This document shows positions 1 through 8,496 of a DNA stretch of 58,379 bases, one piece after another. A model generated the notes under the pieces. That model did no database searches and was not told the DNA's origin. It saw nothing but the letters and a program-made list of their open reading frames with translations. Each line of letters opens with the position of its first letter. Within the stretch, counting starts at the first letter, position 1. A program made the position numbers and the translations under genes. The DNA comes from Desulfosporosinus sp. I2 (lineage in GTDB: Bacteria; Bacillota; Desulfitobacteriia; Desulfitobacteriales; Desulfitobacteriaceae), in assembly GCF_000960765.1 (NCBI RefSeq), contig NZ_JYNH01000015.1:1-58379 (forward strand), read 5' to 3'.

Positions 1-254
1 TCGGTGTTCCCGACCTTGTGGTTGAGGTCTTGAGTCCATCAACAGCGTTAAAAGACAAACGGGTCAAATTAAAACGCTACCGGTTGTCAGGAGTCCGAGA
101 ATACTGGATAGTTGATCCATTTAATAAGATAGTGGAAGTATATAAATTTTCCGAGAATGTATTTACTGAACCAGAAGTGTACGGAAAAGACGAAACAGTA
201 AAAGATGGGATATTTGAGGACTTAGAAATTGACTTGCGGAATATATTTAACTAG
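1..254 (+). CDS. Uma2 family PD-(D/E)XK nuclease-like protein (3' part only)
   Basis: The window opens inside this gene. The frame is open from base 3 and reads GVPDLVVEVLSPST, then a tail ending in a TAG stop at 252-254. The VVEVLSPST stretch followed by KRYRLSGVREYWIVDP is characteristic of the Uma2 (DUF820) family of PD-(D/E)XK nuclease-fold proteins, where the E of VEV and a downstream K belong to the presumed active site. Only about 84 residues are visible and the N-terminal half is outside the window. An internal GTG at 18 is unlikely to be the true start because homology-like sequence continues upstream. The biological role of Uma2 proteins is not established. Confidence 0.8.
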   Translation, partial: GVPDLVVEVLSPSTALKDKRVKLKRYRLSGVREYWIVDPFNKIVEVYKFSENVFTEPEVYGKDETVKDGIFEDLEIDLRNIFN

Positions 255-311
255 GTACATCCTAGAATAATTAAGACATCTGGTAGTCAGACAAAACGAA
301 GTAAAAACCGT

Positions 312-348
312 CAAAAGGCTGGAAGCATATTTTTGCTCCAGCCTTTTG
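312..348 (+). terminator. Hairpin after the Uma2 gene
   Basis: An 11-bp perfect inverted repeat (CAAAAGGCTGG ... CCAGCCTTTTG) with extra AGC/GCT pairs inside lies about 60 bases after the Uma2 stop. The T-rich arm gives it terminator character on the plus strand, but no long T run follows. Confidence 0.6.
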
Positions 349-603
349 GGTTAAACTACGGTAAACTAGCTACGGTAAACTACTTCATACCTTATTCTAA
401 AATATATGGTTCCTAGCTAAAAAAGATGTATAATATATTATCTTGCCATTCGATCTAAAACTAATCCTTTCCATTACTTAAAAGATAATTTACCTCCAGA
501 CTTTATCTAATGCAAAAATAAAGTCAAGTTACGAATTAAACTCACAAATATCTATAACTTCAGAAGACATCTATAATGAACAAAAAGTCTTAAGTTTAAT
601 CAG

Positions 604-640
604 AAAAGCAGATGAATTAGTAGTAATTCACCTGCTTTTT
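604..640. terminator. Probable bidirectional terminator before the M20 peptidase 3' end
   Basis: A 16-bp stem with one mismatch (AAAAGCAG ... CTGCTTTT outer arms, TAGTAGTA-like loop) ends in TTTTT on the plus strand. It lies between two convergent genes and can serve both. The rest of 255-705 shows no convincing gene. Confidence 0.6.
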
Positions 641-705
641 ATAATGGTTATCATCCGTATGGATACATACTGTGCGTTAAAAGTGTGTTAAAAGGACCGT
701 CCCCG

Positions 706-1836
706 TTATACACTCTCAGCCCTCGCTACATCTTTAATGATTTCCACGATTAATTCTGCTGTACGGTAAAGATCTCTTTCTGCGATGCTTTCTTCAGTTG
801 TATGCGGCTTTTGCATACCTGTTCCCAGCACGACACACGGCACACCATATTGGTTATAATGATTGGCATCACTTCCCCCACCAGTTGCCCCAAACTTTGT
901 TTTCAACCCGGCATTTTTGGAAGCTCTGCTAGCAATGAGGGAGACTGGAGAATCCTCAGCCAATGTGAATGGAGTATATAACCTAATAACTTCAATTTCT
1001 GCTACAGCACCCATTTCCTCCGCACAACTCTTAAACGCTTCACACATCTGATTAGTTTGATTTACCAATTTCCCTATATCTCGACTTCTTGATTCACACG
1101 TAATCTCAACTCTGTCAGCTACAATATTTGTAGCTCTACCTCCTTGAATTATGCCGATGTTTGCGGTTGTCTCCTCATCAATGCGACCTATCGGCATGAT
1201 GGCAATTGCTCTAGATGCCGCAACAATCGCGTTGATTCCGTCTTCTGGTGACATACCCGCATGAGATGCTCGGCCTTTAATGACAACATTGAGACGATCT
1301 TGTCCAGGCGCAGCAAGAACGATTTCTCCAGGTCCGCCGGCACAGTCAAATACGAATCCAAAATCTGCTTTCAAAAATGTTCTATCCAAATTTTTAGCGC
1401 CGTTAAGACCACCTTCTTCGGCCACACTAAAAATCACCTGAATGTCGCCATGCGGAATACGATTCTCTTGGATAGTTCTGATCGCTTCTAAGATGGGAGC
1501 TATTCCAGATTTATCATCTGCTCCCAAAATCGTCGAGCCAGCAGAAATGACCATCCCTTCAACTAATACCGGCTCGATATTAAGACAAGGATCTACCGTG
1601 TCCATGTGTGCTGACAGTAACACTCTGGGAGCCTGCGGAAGATCCCCTTTCAAGTAGGCAAGAACATTGCCACAATTGCCGCCGATTAATTCACCTACAT
1701 TATCCTCTGTTACAGTTAATCCCAAGCTTTCAAGACGTTCTTTGAGTATATCTGCAATCTGGCGTTCTTTTTTAGTTGGTGAATCAATTCTGATTAGCTC
1801 AAAAAACTCAGCCAATAACCTTTTTTGATTGATCAT
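706..1836 (-). CDS. M20 family metallopeptidase, peptidase T-like
   Basis: This 376-residue protein is a zinc-dependent aminopeptidase/deacylase of the M20 family, closest in style to the PepT-like (tripeptide aminopeptidase-like) group, and should be cytosolic. Visible ligand motifs are SAHMDTVDP (His77, Asp79), LGADDKSG (Asp107), the catalytic pair AEEGG (Glu140-Glu141), FDCAGG (Asp164) and a late His in QKPHTTEE. The ATG at 1836 follows AAAGGGTG on the minus strand. It is the last gene before a convergent terminator and lies 54 bases after the HIT gene, so the two may be cotranscribed. The exact peptide substrate cannot be read from sequence. Confidence 0.88.
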   Translation of the reverse strand: MINQKRLLAEFFELIRIDSPTKKERQIADILKERLESLGLTVTEDNVGELIGGNCGNVLAYLKGDLPQAPRVLLSAHMDTVDPCLNIEPVLVEGMVISAGSTILGADDKSGIAPILEAIRTIQENRIPHGDIQVIFSVAEEGGLNGAKNLDRTFLKADFGFVFDCAGGPGEIVLAAPGQDRLNVVIKGRASHAGMSPEDGINAIVAASRAIAIMPIGRIDEETTANIGIIQGGRATNIVADRVEITCESRSRDIGKLVNQTNQMCEAFKSCAEEMGAVAEIEVIRLYTPFTLAEDSPVSLIASRASKNAGLKTKFGATGGGSDANHYNQYGVPCVVLGTGMQKPHTTEESIAERDLYRTAELIVEIIKDVARAESV

Positions 1837-1890
1837 TTAAGCACACCCTTTAAGTTCAGTCTCTCGAACGACAACAGAATTAGCAATGCA

Positions 1891-2235
1891 TTATGTATGC
1901 CACCGCACAGTTCCAGCATCCCCTTGATAACGAGGAATGACATGAACATGCAAATGAAAAATTGTCTGTCCGGAAGTACTACCAGTATTAGCCCCTACAT
2001 TGTAACCGTCAGGATGATATGTTTTGTCCAACTCTTCCTTAACTCTCTTGAGGAGATCTCCTATACTGGCCATTTCCTCAGAAGTTGCCTCGAAAATATT
2101 TGAGATGTGTCTCTTAGTTACAATTAAGACATGTCCTTTGCTGACAGGAAACTTATCAAAAAAAGCCAAGGACAGCTCATTTTCTAAAAAAATCTTGATC
2201 CCTGGCAAAGTGCAAAAAATGCATTCACTCATCAT
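1891..2235 (-). CDS. HIT family nucleotide-binding protein
   Basis: A 114-residue histidine-triad protein. The defining HLHVHV motif is at residues 94-99, followed by IPR, and the N-terminus has a CIFC pair (Cys5, Cys8) that binds zinc in many bacterial members. Such proteins hydrolyse dinucleoside polyphosphates or nucleoside phosphoramidates. A strong GGAGG precedes two consecutive ATG codons, so the start is at 2235 or 2232. It is upstream of the M20 gene on the same strand. Confidence 0.9.
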   Translation of the reverse strand: MMSECIFCTLPGIKIFLENELSLAFFDKFPVSKGHVLIVTKRHISNIFEATSEEMASIGDLLKRVKEELDKTYHPDGYNVGANTGSTSGQTIFHLHVHVIPRYQGDAGTVRWHT

Positions 2236-2302
2236 GTTTCCTCCCCCATTTTTTTACTGTACCCTTAAGGATTAACATAACACATTTCAAGCAATAATTC
2301 TT

Positions 2303-2842
2303 CTACTTTTTATTACGTCCATACACAACCCACCCAAACAGCATCGAGGCCACAATAATAAAGGCCGGATGAATATTGGCTAAGTAAAGTAAGGCCACGG
2401 TTGCAACCGCAATCCCCCATGAACTGCCTGTAGGAAACGATTTTTTTCCCATATCATACGCTGTTTCCGCGACAAGCACAACCACTACAGGGCGAACTGC
2501 CTGGAGCATTGCTTTGAGTTCCGGGGAATTAGAGTACTTCGCAATAAGACTACCTAATAATACAACAACGATCACCGTTGGAGCGACTGTTCCAACGATG
2601 GCAATGAATGCTCCCAGCCACCCCGCAATTTTATAGCCTATATAGGCAGCCATTTTAGTGGCAATAGGTCCAGGTAAGGCATTGCAGATGGCTAAGGAAT
2701 CAGCAAACTCTTCATTATCCATCCACTGATATCGATCCACCGCTTCTGCTTTAACAAGTGGAATCAGTGCAGGCCCTCCCCCAAATCCTAGGTTTGAGGC
2801 CCGGGTAAAGGCTATAAATAAGTTCCAAAGCTTTTTAAACAT
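2303..2842 (-). CDS. chrA: Chromate transporter ChrA, half-size subunit (second gene of pair)
   Basis: This 179-residue membrane protein is a single-domain (short) CHR family member. It carries the family signatures FGGGPALIPL (about residue 21) and NALPGPIATK (about residue 53) and four to five hydrophobic segments. Short CHR proteins normally come as tandem pairs that together replace one full-length ChrA; the upstream neighbour ends 43 bases away and is clearly a paralogue. The transported anion is chromate or sulfate in known members; in an anaerobe the real substrate is uncertain. The ATG follows GAGGGGG at 8 bases. Confidence 0.88.
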   Translation of the reverse strand: MFKKLWNLFIAFTRASNLGFGGGPALIPLVKAEAVDRYQWMDNEEFADSLAICNALPGPIATKMAAYIGYKIAGWLGAFIAIVGTVAPTVIVVVLLGSLIAKYSNSPELKAMLQAVRPVVVVLVAETAYDMGKKSFPTGSSWGIAVATVALLYLANIHPAFIIVASMLFGWVVYGRNKK

Positions 2843-2885
2843 GAAGACCGCCCCCTCATAACACCTGTTTTAAATAAGTCACTAA

Positions 2886-3413
2886 CTATCGAAATACTAA
2901 CAGTCCAAAAGCCATAGATATGACGATAATTAGCGCCGGATGCAACTTCAACCAATATAAAGAAGCCACCGTTGCCAGGGCAATACCCCAGGTTGTTAGG
3001 TTCGGGAAAGATCCCCTTCCCATGTCGAATGCAGTCTGAGCAATTAAGACGACAACCACCGGTCGTACTCCCTTAAGCATACCTTTTAAGACTGGGGAAT
3101 TCGAATACTTCATTAAAAAACCAGCTAATAAAATAACCGCGAGAACAGTAGGAAGAATAACCCCAATATTCGCTACCAAAGCTCCTAACCATCCGGCTTC
3201 TTGATATCCAACATACCCCGCTAATTTTGTCGCAATTGGGCCAGGTAAAGCATTTCCGACGGCAAGTGCATCCGTGAATTCAGCGTTAGTTAACCAATGA
3301 TACCTCTCCACGACTTCAATTTTAATGAGAGGAATAACTGCCGGTCCACCGCCAAAGCCCAGGTTACTAGCCCTAGCAAAAGCAACTAACAGATCCCATA
3401 GTTGTGTAAACAT
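2886..3413 (-). CDS. chrA: Chromate transporter ChrA, half-size subunit (first gene of pair)
   Basis: Paralogue of the next gene, with FGGGPAVIPL and NALPGPIATKLAG motifs and the same membrane topology. The start at 3413 gives MFTQLWDLLVAFARASNLG, which lines up with MFKKLWNLFIAFTRASNLG in its partner. An upstream in-frame ATG at 3458 would add 15 residues and would place the AAGGAGGG ribosome site inside the coding region, so 3413 is preferred although its spacing is long (about 14 bases). The promoter region immediately upstream carries several TATACC palindromes that look like operators of the adjacent GntR regulator. Confidence 0.85.
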   Translation of the reverse strand: MFTQLWDLLVAFARASNLGFGGGPAVIPLIKIEVVERYHWLTNAEFTDALAVGNALPGPIATKLAGYVGYQEAGWLGALVANIGVILPTVLAVILLAGFLMKYSNSPVLKGMLKGVRPVVVVLIAQTAFDMGRGSFPNLTTWGIALATVASLYWLKLHPALIIVISMAFGLLVFR

Positions 3414-3534
3414 CTTAGATTCGTCTCCCTCCTTATATAGTTGATAATGAATCAACAACTGCCTTAAATAGCTTGTGCTATTTGAAAGAATAATAAAGAT
3501 TAAATTATTAAATCTAATTAATTAATAATTTTTA

Positions 3535-3553
3535 GGTATACGGTATACCAAAT
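3535..3553. promoter_or_regulatory. Candidate GntR operator 1 (upstream of chrA pair)
   Basis: The sequence GGTATACGGTATACCAAA contains two overlapping TATAC half-sites and the core GGTATACC. It lies between the chrA pair and the regulator gene and shares its core with three other sites nearby. Confidence 0.6.
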
Positions 3554-3645
3554 ATATTTTTGAAATTCTCTAAATTACCTATCTCAGCCAATATATTTAG
3601 TTTTCTTTGCTTAGTATAAAACCTAGAACTTCATAATTCAATACA

Positions 3646-3660
3646 TTTGGTATACCATAT
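3646..3660. promoter_or_regulatory. Candidate GntR operator 2
   Basis: TTTGGTATACCATAT holds the palindromic core TGGTATACCA. It is 233 bases before the chrA start codon and 88 bases after the regulator stop. Confidence 0.65.
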
Positions 3661-3667
3661 TGTAATT

Positions 3668-3681
3668 TTTGTATACCAAAT
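3668..3681. promoter_or_regulatory. Candidate GntR operator 3
   Basis: TTTGTATACCAAAT is a slightly degraded copy of the same palindrome, centred about two helical turns from operator 2, which would suit cooperative binding. Confidence 0.5.
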
Positions 3682-3747
3682 TTATTTTTTGCAATTAATT
3701 AAATTACTAACACTCATTAAAAAAAATCAAAAGAGAACTTCAAAGTA

Positions 3748-4425
3748 CTATCTCTCCCAATAAGCCATTTCTAAAAATGCTTTGCTCGAATTTTCAGTAT
3801 GAATTTTCGCGGCTGCCTCTGCCCCAGAGCTGTCATGCGCGCGCAAGGCCTCAATGAGTGACTTATGTTCCACCCATACTTCTTCAGATCTGCCAGGTTT
3901 AGAATAAGCCACTTGAGTGAACTTAGTTATATACTCGAGCAATGTATTGAGAAGATCGTATAATCGTGGGCTTTCAGCAGCTCTATAAATGATTTCATGA
4001 AACTTATCGTTCAATTGATTAGATTTCTTAAAGTTTCCTTTGCCATGTTCTTCAGACAGCAGCTTCGCAAGCTTTTCCAAACGTTCTAAATCACGGGGTC
4101 TAATTTTAGTAGCTGCTATGCTGCAAATTAGCGCTTCTAAAGATGTCCGTATGACCAAAATCTCAACAATATCTCCCTTTGTGAATCCAGATACCACTAC
4201 CCCTTTGCGAGGAATATGAGTTACTAACCTTTCCAATTCGAGCTTATGAATTGCCTCACGTACTGGAGTCCTGCTGATCCCCAATTGTTCCGCAATATTA
4301 CGTTCCACTAGCCTCTGTCCTGGCTCTAACTTTTTGTCCAGAATAGCATTTCTCAGAATAGAAAACACTGAATCTCGGATATGACCCTTGTCATCGAACT
4401 TAATGGGTGAAAAATGGTGTGCCAC
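3748..4425 (-). CDS. GntR family transcriptional regulator, FCD (FadR-like) subfamily
   Basis: A 225-residue repressor/activator with an N-terminal winged helix-turn-helix (about residues 18-78; LVERNIAEQLGISRTPVREA is the recognition core) and a C-terminal all-helical FCD domain (about 85-215). The FCD has metal-ligand type histidines in DKFHEII and KIHTEN. FCD regulators usually sense a carboxylic acid. The start is GTG at 4425, placed 7 bases after AAAGGGGG. A perfect 16-bp palindrome lies 83 bases upstream and related sites lie downstream before chrA, suggesting autoregulation and control of the transporter. Confidence 0.88.
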   Translation of the reverse strand: MAHHFSPIKFDDKGHIRDSVFSILRNAILDKKLEPGQRLVERNIAEQLGISRTPVREAIHKLELERLVTHIPRKGVVVSGFTKGDIVEILVIRTSLEALICSIAATKIRPRDLERLEKLAKLLSEEHGKGNFKKSNQLNDKFHEIIYRAAESPRLYDLLNTLLEYITKFTQVAYSKPGRSEEVWVEHKSLIEALRAHDSSGAEAAAKIHTENSSKAFLEMAYWER

Positions 4426-4507
4426 TTCAATGCCCCCTTTAGAATTTTGACAAATATCTATTTTTTAAAGCAATTATAATTCCTTCTATAGTCGAAATGC
4501 AAGTGAT

Positions 4508-4523
4508 ATATGGTATACCATAT
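4508..4523. promoter_or_regulatory. Candidate GntR operator 4 (perfect palindrome upstream of the regulator)
   Basis: ATATGGTATACCATAT is a perfect 16-bp palindrome located between the divergent regulator and manganese catalase genes. It shares TGGTATACCA with operator 2, which supports autoregulation. Confidence 0.7.
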
Positions 4524-4668
4524 TCCAAAAACCAAAGTCTATCTAAACATACGGGGTACTGCGAAAGCTTTTCGCTAGTTCAAACTTCTAAGGTAATAGC
4601 CATAACCAAATGATCCCCTCGATCATATAATGAATTCAGGTATTATATTGTTTCGAGGAGGCCAGAAC

Positions 4669-5223
4669 ATGTTTAGTTATTGCAAACCTTTATTTTATCC
4701 GGTTCAGGTTCAACTTCGTGACCCGGTATTTGGCCAAGTATTATTAGAACATTATGGTGGAAAGGACAGTGAATATTCCGCAGCGTCTCAATACCTAAAT
4801 CACCGTTCAAACATGCGCAACCGTTATCTTCGCGATCTATTGGGCCTGATTGCTGCAGAAGAAATGGGTCACATGGAAATGATCGCCGTCGCTATCAACA
4901 AGTTAGGTGGGCCACCCCTATGTTATGTTAATTCTCAAGGCATCCCCTGGAATATCAGTTATGTCGATCAAAGTTTAGACCCTATCGCAATGCTACAAGC
5001 TGACGTGGAAGCAGAGGTTCGGGCCCGAATATTATACAATAAGCATTTTACGATGACCAATGACCCGGGTCTTAAAAAAATGATCAGTTTCTTAGGTAGC
5101 AGGGAAGATGTTCATAAACACCTTTTCCAAAAGGCTCAGATGATGATTCAACAAGGAGCAGCTCCTGAACAATTTAATGAATTACTCTCCGAATATAAAA
5201 TGAGTCTACAAACGTTTGAGTAA
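4669..5223 (+). CDS. Manganese catalase family protein, CotJC-like
   Basis: This 184-residue ferritin-like protein matches the di-manganese catalase family, whose spore-forming members are CotJC spore-coat proteins. Predicted metal ligands are visible: Glu35 (GKDSEYSAA), Glu65 and His68 (AEEMGHME), a Glu in VEAEVRAR and a His in REDVHKH. The start at 4669 is chosen because GAGGAGG ends 7 bases before it; an in-frame ATG at 4630 lacks a ribosome site. It probably breaks down peroxide or forms part of the spore coat; no CotJA or CotJB gene is adjacent. A strong terminator follows. Confidence 0.87.
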   Translation: MFSYCKPLFYPVQVQLRDPVFGQVLLEHYGGKDSEYSAASQYLNHRSNMRNRYLRDLLGLIAAEEMGHMEMIAVAINKLGGPPLCYVNSQGIPWNISYVDQSLDPIAMLQADVEAEVRARILYNKHFTMTNDPGLKKMISFLGSREDVHKHLFQKAQMMIQQGAAPEQFNELLSEYKMSLQTFE

Positions 5224-5255
5224 TAGCTAATGAATCAAATACACAAAAATAAAGA

Positions 5256-5292
5256 CAAACTGTATCTAGTCATGATACAGTTTGCTTTTTTT
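5256..5292 (+). terminator. Rho-independent terminator of the manganese catalase gene
   Basis: An 11-bp perfect stem (CAAACTGTATC ... GATACAGTTTG) with a 7-base loop is followed by CTTTTTTT on the plus strand, 32 bases after the stop codon. Confidence 0.9.
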
Positions 5293-5361
5293 CTCAGCCA
5301 TATTAACACAATATCTTTCTTGCCCATTGAGAGAAAAACTTTTAAATTACAAAATCTTTAA

Positions 5362-6510
5362 TTATTTACTTCCTAAATGTTCTACAAGTGATAAATCGAG
5401 TTCCTGTTCTCTCACTAATTTTCGTTTAATTTGGGATTGAACTGCCACTTCAAAAATTAGTGGATAGATCTTCTTTACCAATTCTGAGGGAAGTTCTAAT
5501 TCATTGCTAAGTTTAATAAGGCGCTGTATAACTTCTCTTTCCCGCGGGCTATCTTTCACACGATCCAGTCGTTTTTGATCCGCTATTTTATTGACGATTT
5601 GCATCCGCGCCGCTAGTTGTTCGATAATCGTTTGATCAATGTCGTCAATTTGATCTCGCAAAGATTCAAGAGTCTCCTCATTCTTATGCACACCATGGAC
5701 AAAGATTCGATTTACTGATCTAGCAACGACACCCAGTTCCCCTGCAAGTTGAATAAACTGTTCAGGGTGCAAAGACTGGGGCCCATCGCTAACTGCTTCG
5801 GCAGGATTAGGATGCATCTCAATTAATAAACCATCCGCACCAGATGCAATGGCAGCCTTAGACAAGGATGCAATCAGGTCTCTTCTACCCGCAGCATGAC
5901 TTGGATCGACAATCACTGGTAAATGTGAAAGCTCTTTGGCGACCCCGACGGCACTGATATCTAAGGTATTTCGAGTACTGGGTTCATACGTGCGAATTCC
6001 TCGTTCACAAAGGATAACATTAGGGTTGCCAGCGGACATAATATATTCAGCCGCTAACAGCCATTCTTCAATCGTAGCAGATAAACCTCGTTTAAGGATT
6101 ATCGGTTTTTTAATTTTTCCTGCCATTTTAAGAAGCTCAAAGTTTTGCATATTCCGCGCACCAATTTGAATAATGTCAATCTGATCAACTACCAACTCGA
6201 GACTTGGAGCATCAATCACCTCAGTAACACAAAGCAAATCCTGTTCTTTAGCTGCTTGCACCAAATAATTAAGCCCCTCCCGTCCTAACCCTTGGAAACT
6301 ATAGGGGGAAGTACGAGGTTTGAAAACCCCACCACGTAGAATCTTGCCTCCCGCTTTTTTTACAGTCTCAGCTGATTGACTCATTTGGATGCTTGATTCG
6401 ACAGCACAGGGTCCACCGATTAAAATAATTTCTTTACCTCCAATAGTTACTCCTTTAACTTCAATCGCACTGCGTTCCGCCTTCAGTCCTGCTAATTTCA
6501 AATCTTTCAT
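5362..6510 (-). CDS. aroF: Bifunctional 3-deoxy-7-phosphoheptulonate synthase / chorismate mutase
   Basis: This 382-residue enzyme joins the first step of the shikimate pathway (phosphoenolpyruvate plus erythrose 4-phosphate to DAHP) to chorismate mutase. Residues about 1-275 are a KdsA-like type I-beta DAHP synthase with GGPCAVES (32-39), FKPRTSPYSFQG (63-74), LKRG and PSHAAG. Residues about 285-365 are an AroQ helical mutase (LRDQIDDIDQ, ERE). In Bacillus the mutase is N-terminal, here it is C-terminal. The start at 6510 follows GGGAGG; an ORF extension to 6537 has no ribosome site. Expression is under a tandem T-box leader with a likely Phe specifier. Confidence 0.9.
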   Translation of the reverse strand: MKDLKLAGLKAERSAIEVKGVTIGGKEIILIGGPCAVESSIQMSQSAETVKKAGGKILRGGVFKPRTSPYSFQGLGREGLNYLVQAAKEQDLLCVTEVIDAPSLELVVDQIDIIQIGARNMQNFELLKMAGKIKKPIILKRGLSATIEEWLLAAEYIMSAGNPNVILCERGIRTYEPSTRNTLDISAVGVAKELSHLPVIVDPSHAAGRRDLIASLSKAAIASGADGLLIEMHPNPAEAVSDGPQSLHPEQFIQLAGELGVVARSVNRIFVHGVHKNEETLESLRDQIDDIDQTIIEQLAARMQIVNKIADQKRLDRVKDSPREREVIQRLIKLSNELELPSELVKKIYPLIFEVAVQSQIKRKLVREQELDLSLVEHLGSK

Positions 6511-6530
6511 AGTAATTTCCTCCCAAATTT

Positions 6531-6660
6531 TAATCAAAAAAATCCACGGATCATCCCTCCACAGGGACGAAAGCCGTGGACTTCCGCGTTACCACCCATT
6601 TTGGCCAAAATTGGCCCTCTCAACAAAAGGTACAGACTATCAAACTCGTATTTGTCGAAT
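6531..6660 (-). promoter_or_regulatory. Second, Stem I-less T-box antiterminator/terminator module in the aroF leader
   Basis: The minus strand reads GGGTGGTAACGCGG, the T-box antiterminator core, followed by a long stem (TCCACGG ... CCGTGGA) and a T8 run just before aroF. Only about 75 bases separate it from the terminator of the preceding full T-box, too few for a Stem I with specifier loop. The flanking GGCC-rich stem resembles the equivalent part of the first T-box, so this looks like a partial duplication. The variable base after GGGTGG is T, which would pair with A73 of tRNA-Phe. Confidence 0.75.
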
Positions 6661-6679
6661 GTAGTTAGTTCTAACAAAA

Positions 6680-6960
6680 TAAAAAACTTCTCATCCCATG
6701 TAGGGACGAGAAGTTATATCTCGTGTTACCACCCAACTTAGCCAAAATGGCCACTCAACAAAGGTACGGGAATAATACCGATACCCCCTTCCTGTTAACG
6801 GTGAAGAACCGTCCTAGCCTACTTGTTTTTAACGTTAAGCCGGAAGCTCGGGAGGGAACTTCACCTATCATCACACATAGAAGAGTTTTCAGTCGAGACT
6901 CTTCCTCCCTGAAAGGTAATAAATAGACTACTTTTCTCCGTCGTCGCCTTTAATAATTTA
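6680..6960 (-). promoter_or_regulatory. T-box riboswitch, likely tRNA-Phe responsive, upstream of aroF
   Basis: On the minus strand the leader carries Stem I arms GGGAG/CTCCC, then the antiterminator core GGGTGGTAACACG and a terminator (AACTTCTCGTCCC ... GGGATGAGAAGTT plus TTTTTT). The triplet TTC sits in the context GAAG-TTC-C-CTCCC-GAG, which matches the spacing of the well-known glyQS leader (GAAA-GGC-A-UUCUU-GAG), so TTC (Phe) is the likely specifier. The T in the UGGN bulge fits A73 of tRNA-Phe. Uncharged tRNA would permit read-through into aroF. Confidence 0.85.
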
Positions 6961-6969
6961 GTTATTTGT

Positions 6970-6997
6970 ATTATAACACCAGATAAAATTTTGTCAA
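6970..6997 (-). promoter_or_regulatory. Sigma-A type promoter of the aroF leader
   Basis: The minus strand reads TTGACA, 16 bases, TATAAT, both hexamers matching consensus exactly, immediately upstream of the T-box Stem I. Confidence 0.85.
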
Positions 6998-7015
6998 CCA
7001 GTATTATAGGAAAAA

Positions 7016-7042
7016 ACAGAGCCCGAAATTTCCGGGCTCTGT
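7016..7042 (-). terminator. Terminator of the serC-serA-DUF1015 operon
   Basis: A 10-bp perfect stem (ACAGAGCCCG ... CGGGCTCTGT, extended by GAAA/TTTC) is followed on the minus strand by TTTTT. It lies about 200 bases after the frame-restored DUF1015 stop; nothing else is apparent in 7043-7242. Confidence 0.8.
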
Positions 7043-7242
7043 TGGATGACTTATTCACGTTCTACTTAGGATTTAGACTAAGCCAATAAGGCTGTAGCGA
7101 TTGTAACCAATGCCAACGGCAGTATTTTTACTTGTCAATCAGTCTGAATTTGCCATGAACTTCATCTCAAAACATAGTATAACCTATTTATTAAGTTTTA
7201 TACTTTTTCCTAAAAATTATTTTCCTTAGTCAATCCAACGGT

Positions 7243-8482
7243 CTAACTTAACTCATGAACAAACAATCCACTTCTAAGTTTAGGTTCAAACCAAGTCGAT
7301 TTTGGGGGCATCAATTGACCTGCATCAGATACTTCAAACAACTCGTTTATCGAAGTCGGGAACATCGAAAAAGCAACCTTCATATCACTATTGGTCCTTT
7401 TTTTCAAGTTCTTTAAGCCCTCTTATTCCGCCGACAAAGTCTATTCTTTTGTCGGTCCTTATATCCTTAATATTGAGAATTGGAGTTAGTAAATGATTTT
7501 GAAGTAATGCGACATCAAGTCCATTAACAGGATCGTTTGAACGGGTCTCATCTTTTGCCGTTAACTTATACCATACTCCTTCTAAATACATCCCAAATGT
7601 AGCCTTTTTTATAGGTTTATATGCTTCTAACCCCATCGCTTCAACTGTAAAAACTTTAGCTACTTCATTTAAAAAGCCTTCATCACTATTGCCATTTAAA
7701 TCTTTCACCACTCGGTTATAGTCCAGGATCATCAACTGATCATGCGGGAAAAGCACCGATAGGAAAAAGTTAAATTCTTCGTCTCCAGTATACCCCGGAT
7801 TTTCTTTTCTTCTTTTTAAGCCAACTTTTACCGCTGAAGCAGTTCTATGGTGTCCATCTGCAATATAGATACTCTGTATTGTTTTAAATTCTGTATAGAT
7901 AGTTTGTATATTGCTTTCACTATCTATTTTCCACACCATATGTTTGACTCCATCCTGAGCGACAAAATCATATACTGGAGATTCCTTCTTGATCACATCT
8001 ACCACTTGATTAATTTTTTCCTGAGAACGATACGCCAAAAATATCGGCCCAGTTTGAGCGTTACAACTATCTACATGGTTTATTCTATCAAGTTCCTTGT
8101 CTTCTCTCGTTTTCTCATGCCTTTTAATGACATTATTGAGGTAATCGTCAATCGCTGCACATCCCACTATACCGGTCTGAGAACGGCCATTCATCGTTAG
8201 TTCATAAACATAGTAACAGTTCCGACCTTCCTTTATTAGGATGCCATCCATTATCATTTCCTGCAAGCTATCTCGTGCTTTCTCATAGACCTTTTCATCA
8301 TATGGGTTAATGTCCTTATTAAATTGAGTCTCTGCCCGATCAATTTTCAAGAAAGATAAAGGTTCTTTTAAAACTTCTTCTAAAGCCTCTTGACGATTAT
8401 AAACATCATAGGGAAGTGCAGCCACTTTACTGACAACATCTTCTCTAGGTCTTAGCGAATTAAACGGTCTAATAATAGCCAA
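7243..8482 (-). CDS. DUF1015 family protein with a one-base frameshift near the C-terminus
   Basis: The uninterrupted frame runs 8482-7388 (364 residues) and stops after GGIRGLKELEKKDQ. Removing one A from an A7 run (plus-strand T7 at 7398-7404) restores a frame that continues MKVAFSMFPTSINELFEV ... KSTWFEP ... VHELS and stops at 7243, giving about 412 residues, the usual family length. The family has no settled biochemical role but is repeatedly found beside serA and serC, as here, 14 bases after serA. The start is TTG at 8482 behind GGAGGAAG. It could be a sequencing error, a real mutation or transcriptional slippage. Confidence 0.85.
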
Positions 8483-8496
8483 TGCTCTTCCTCCAC

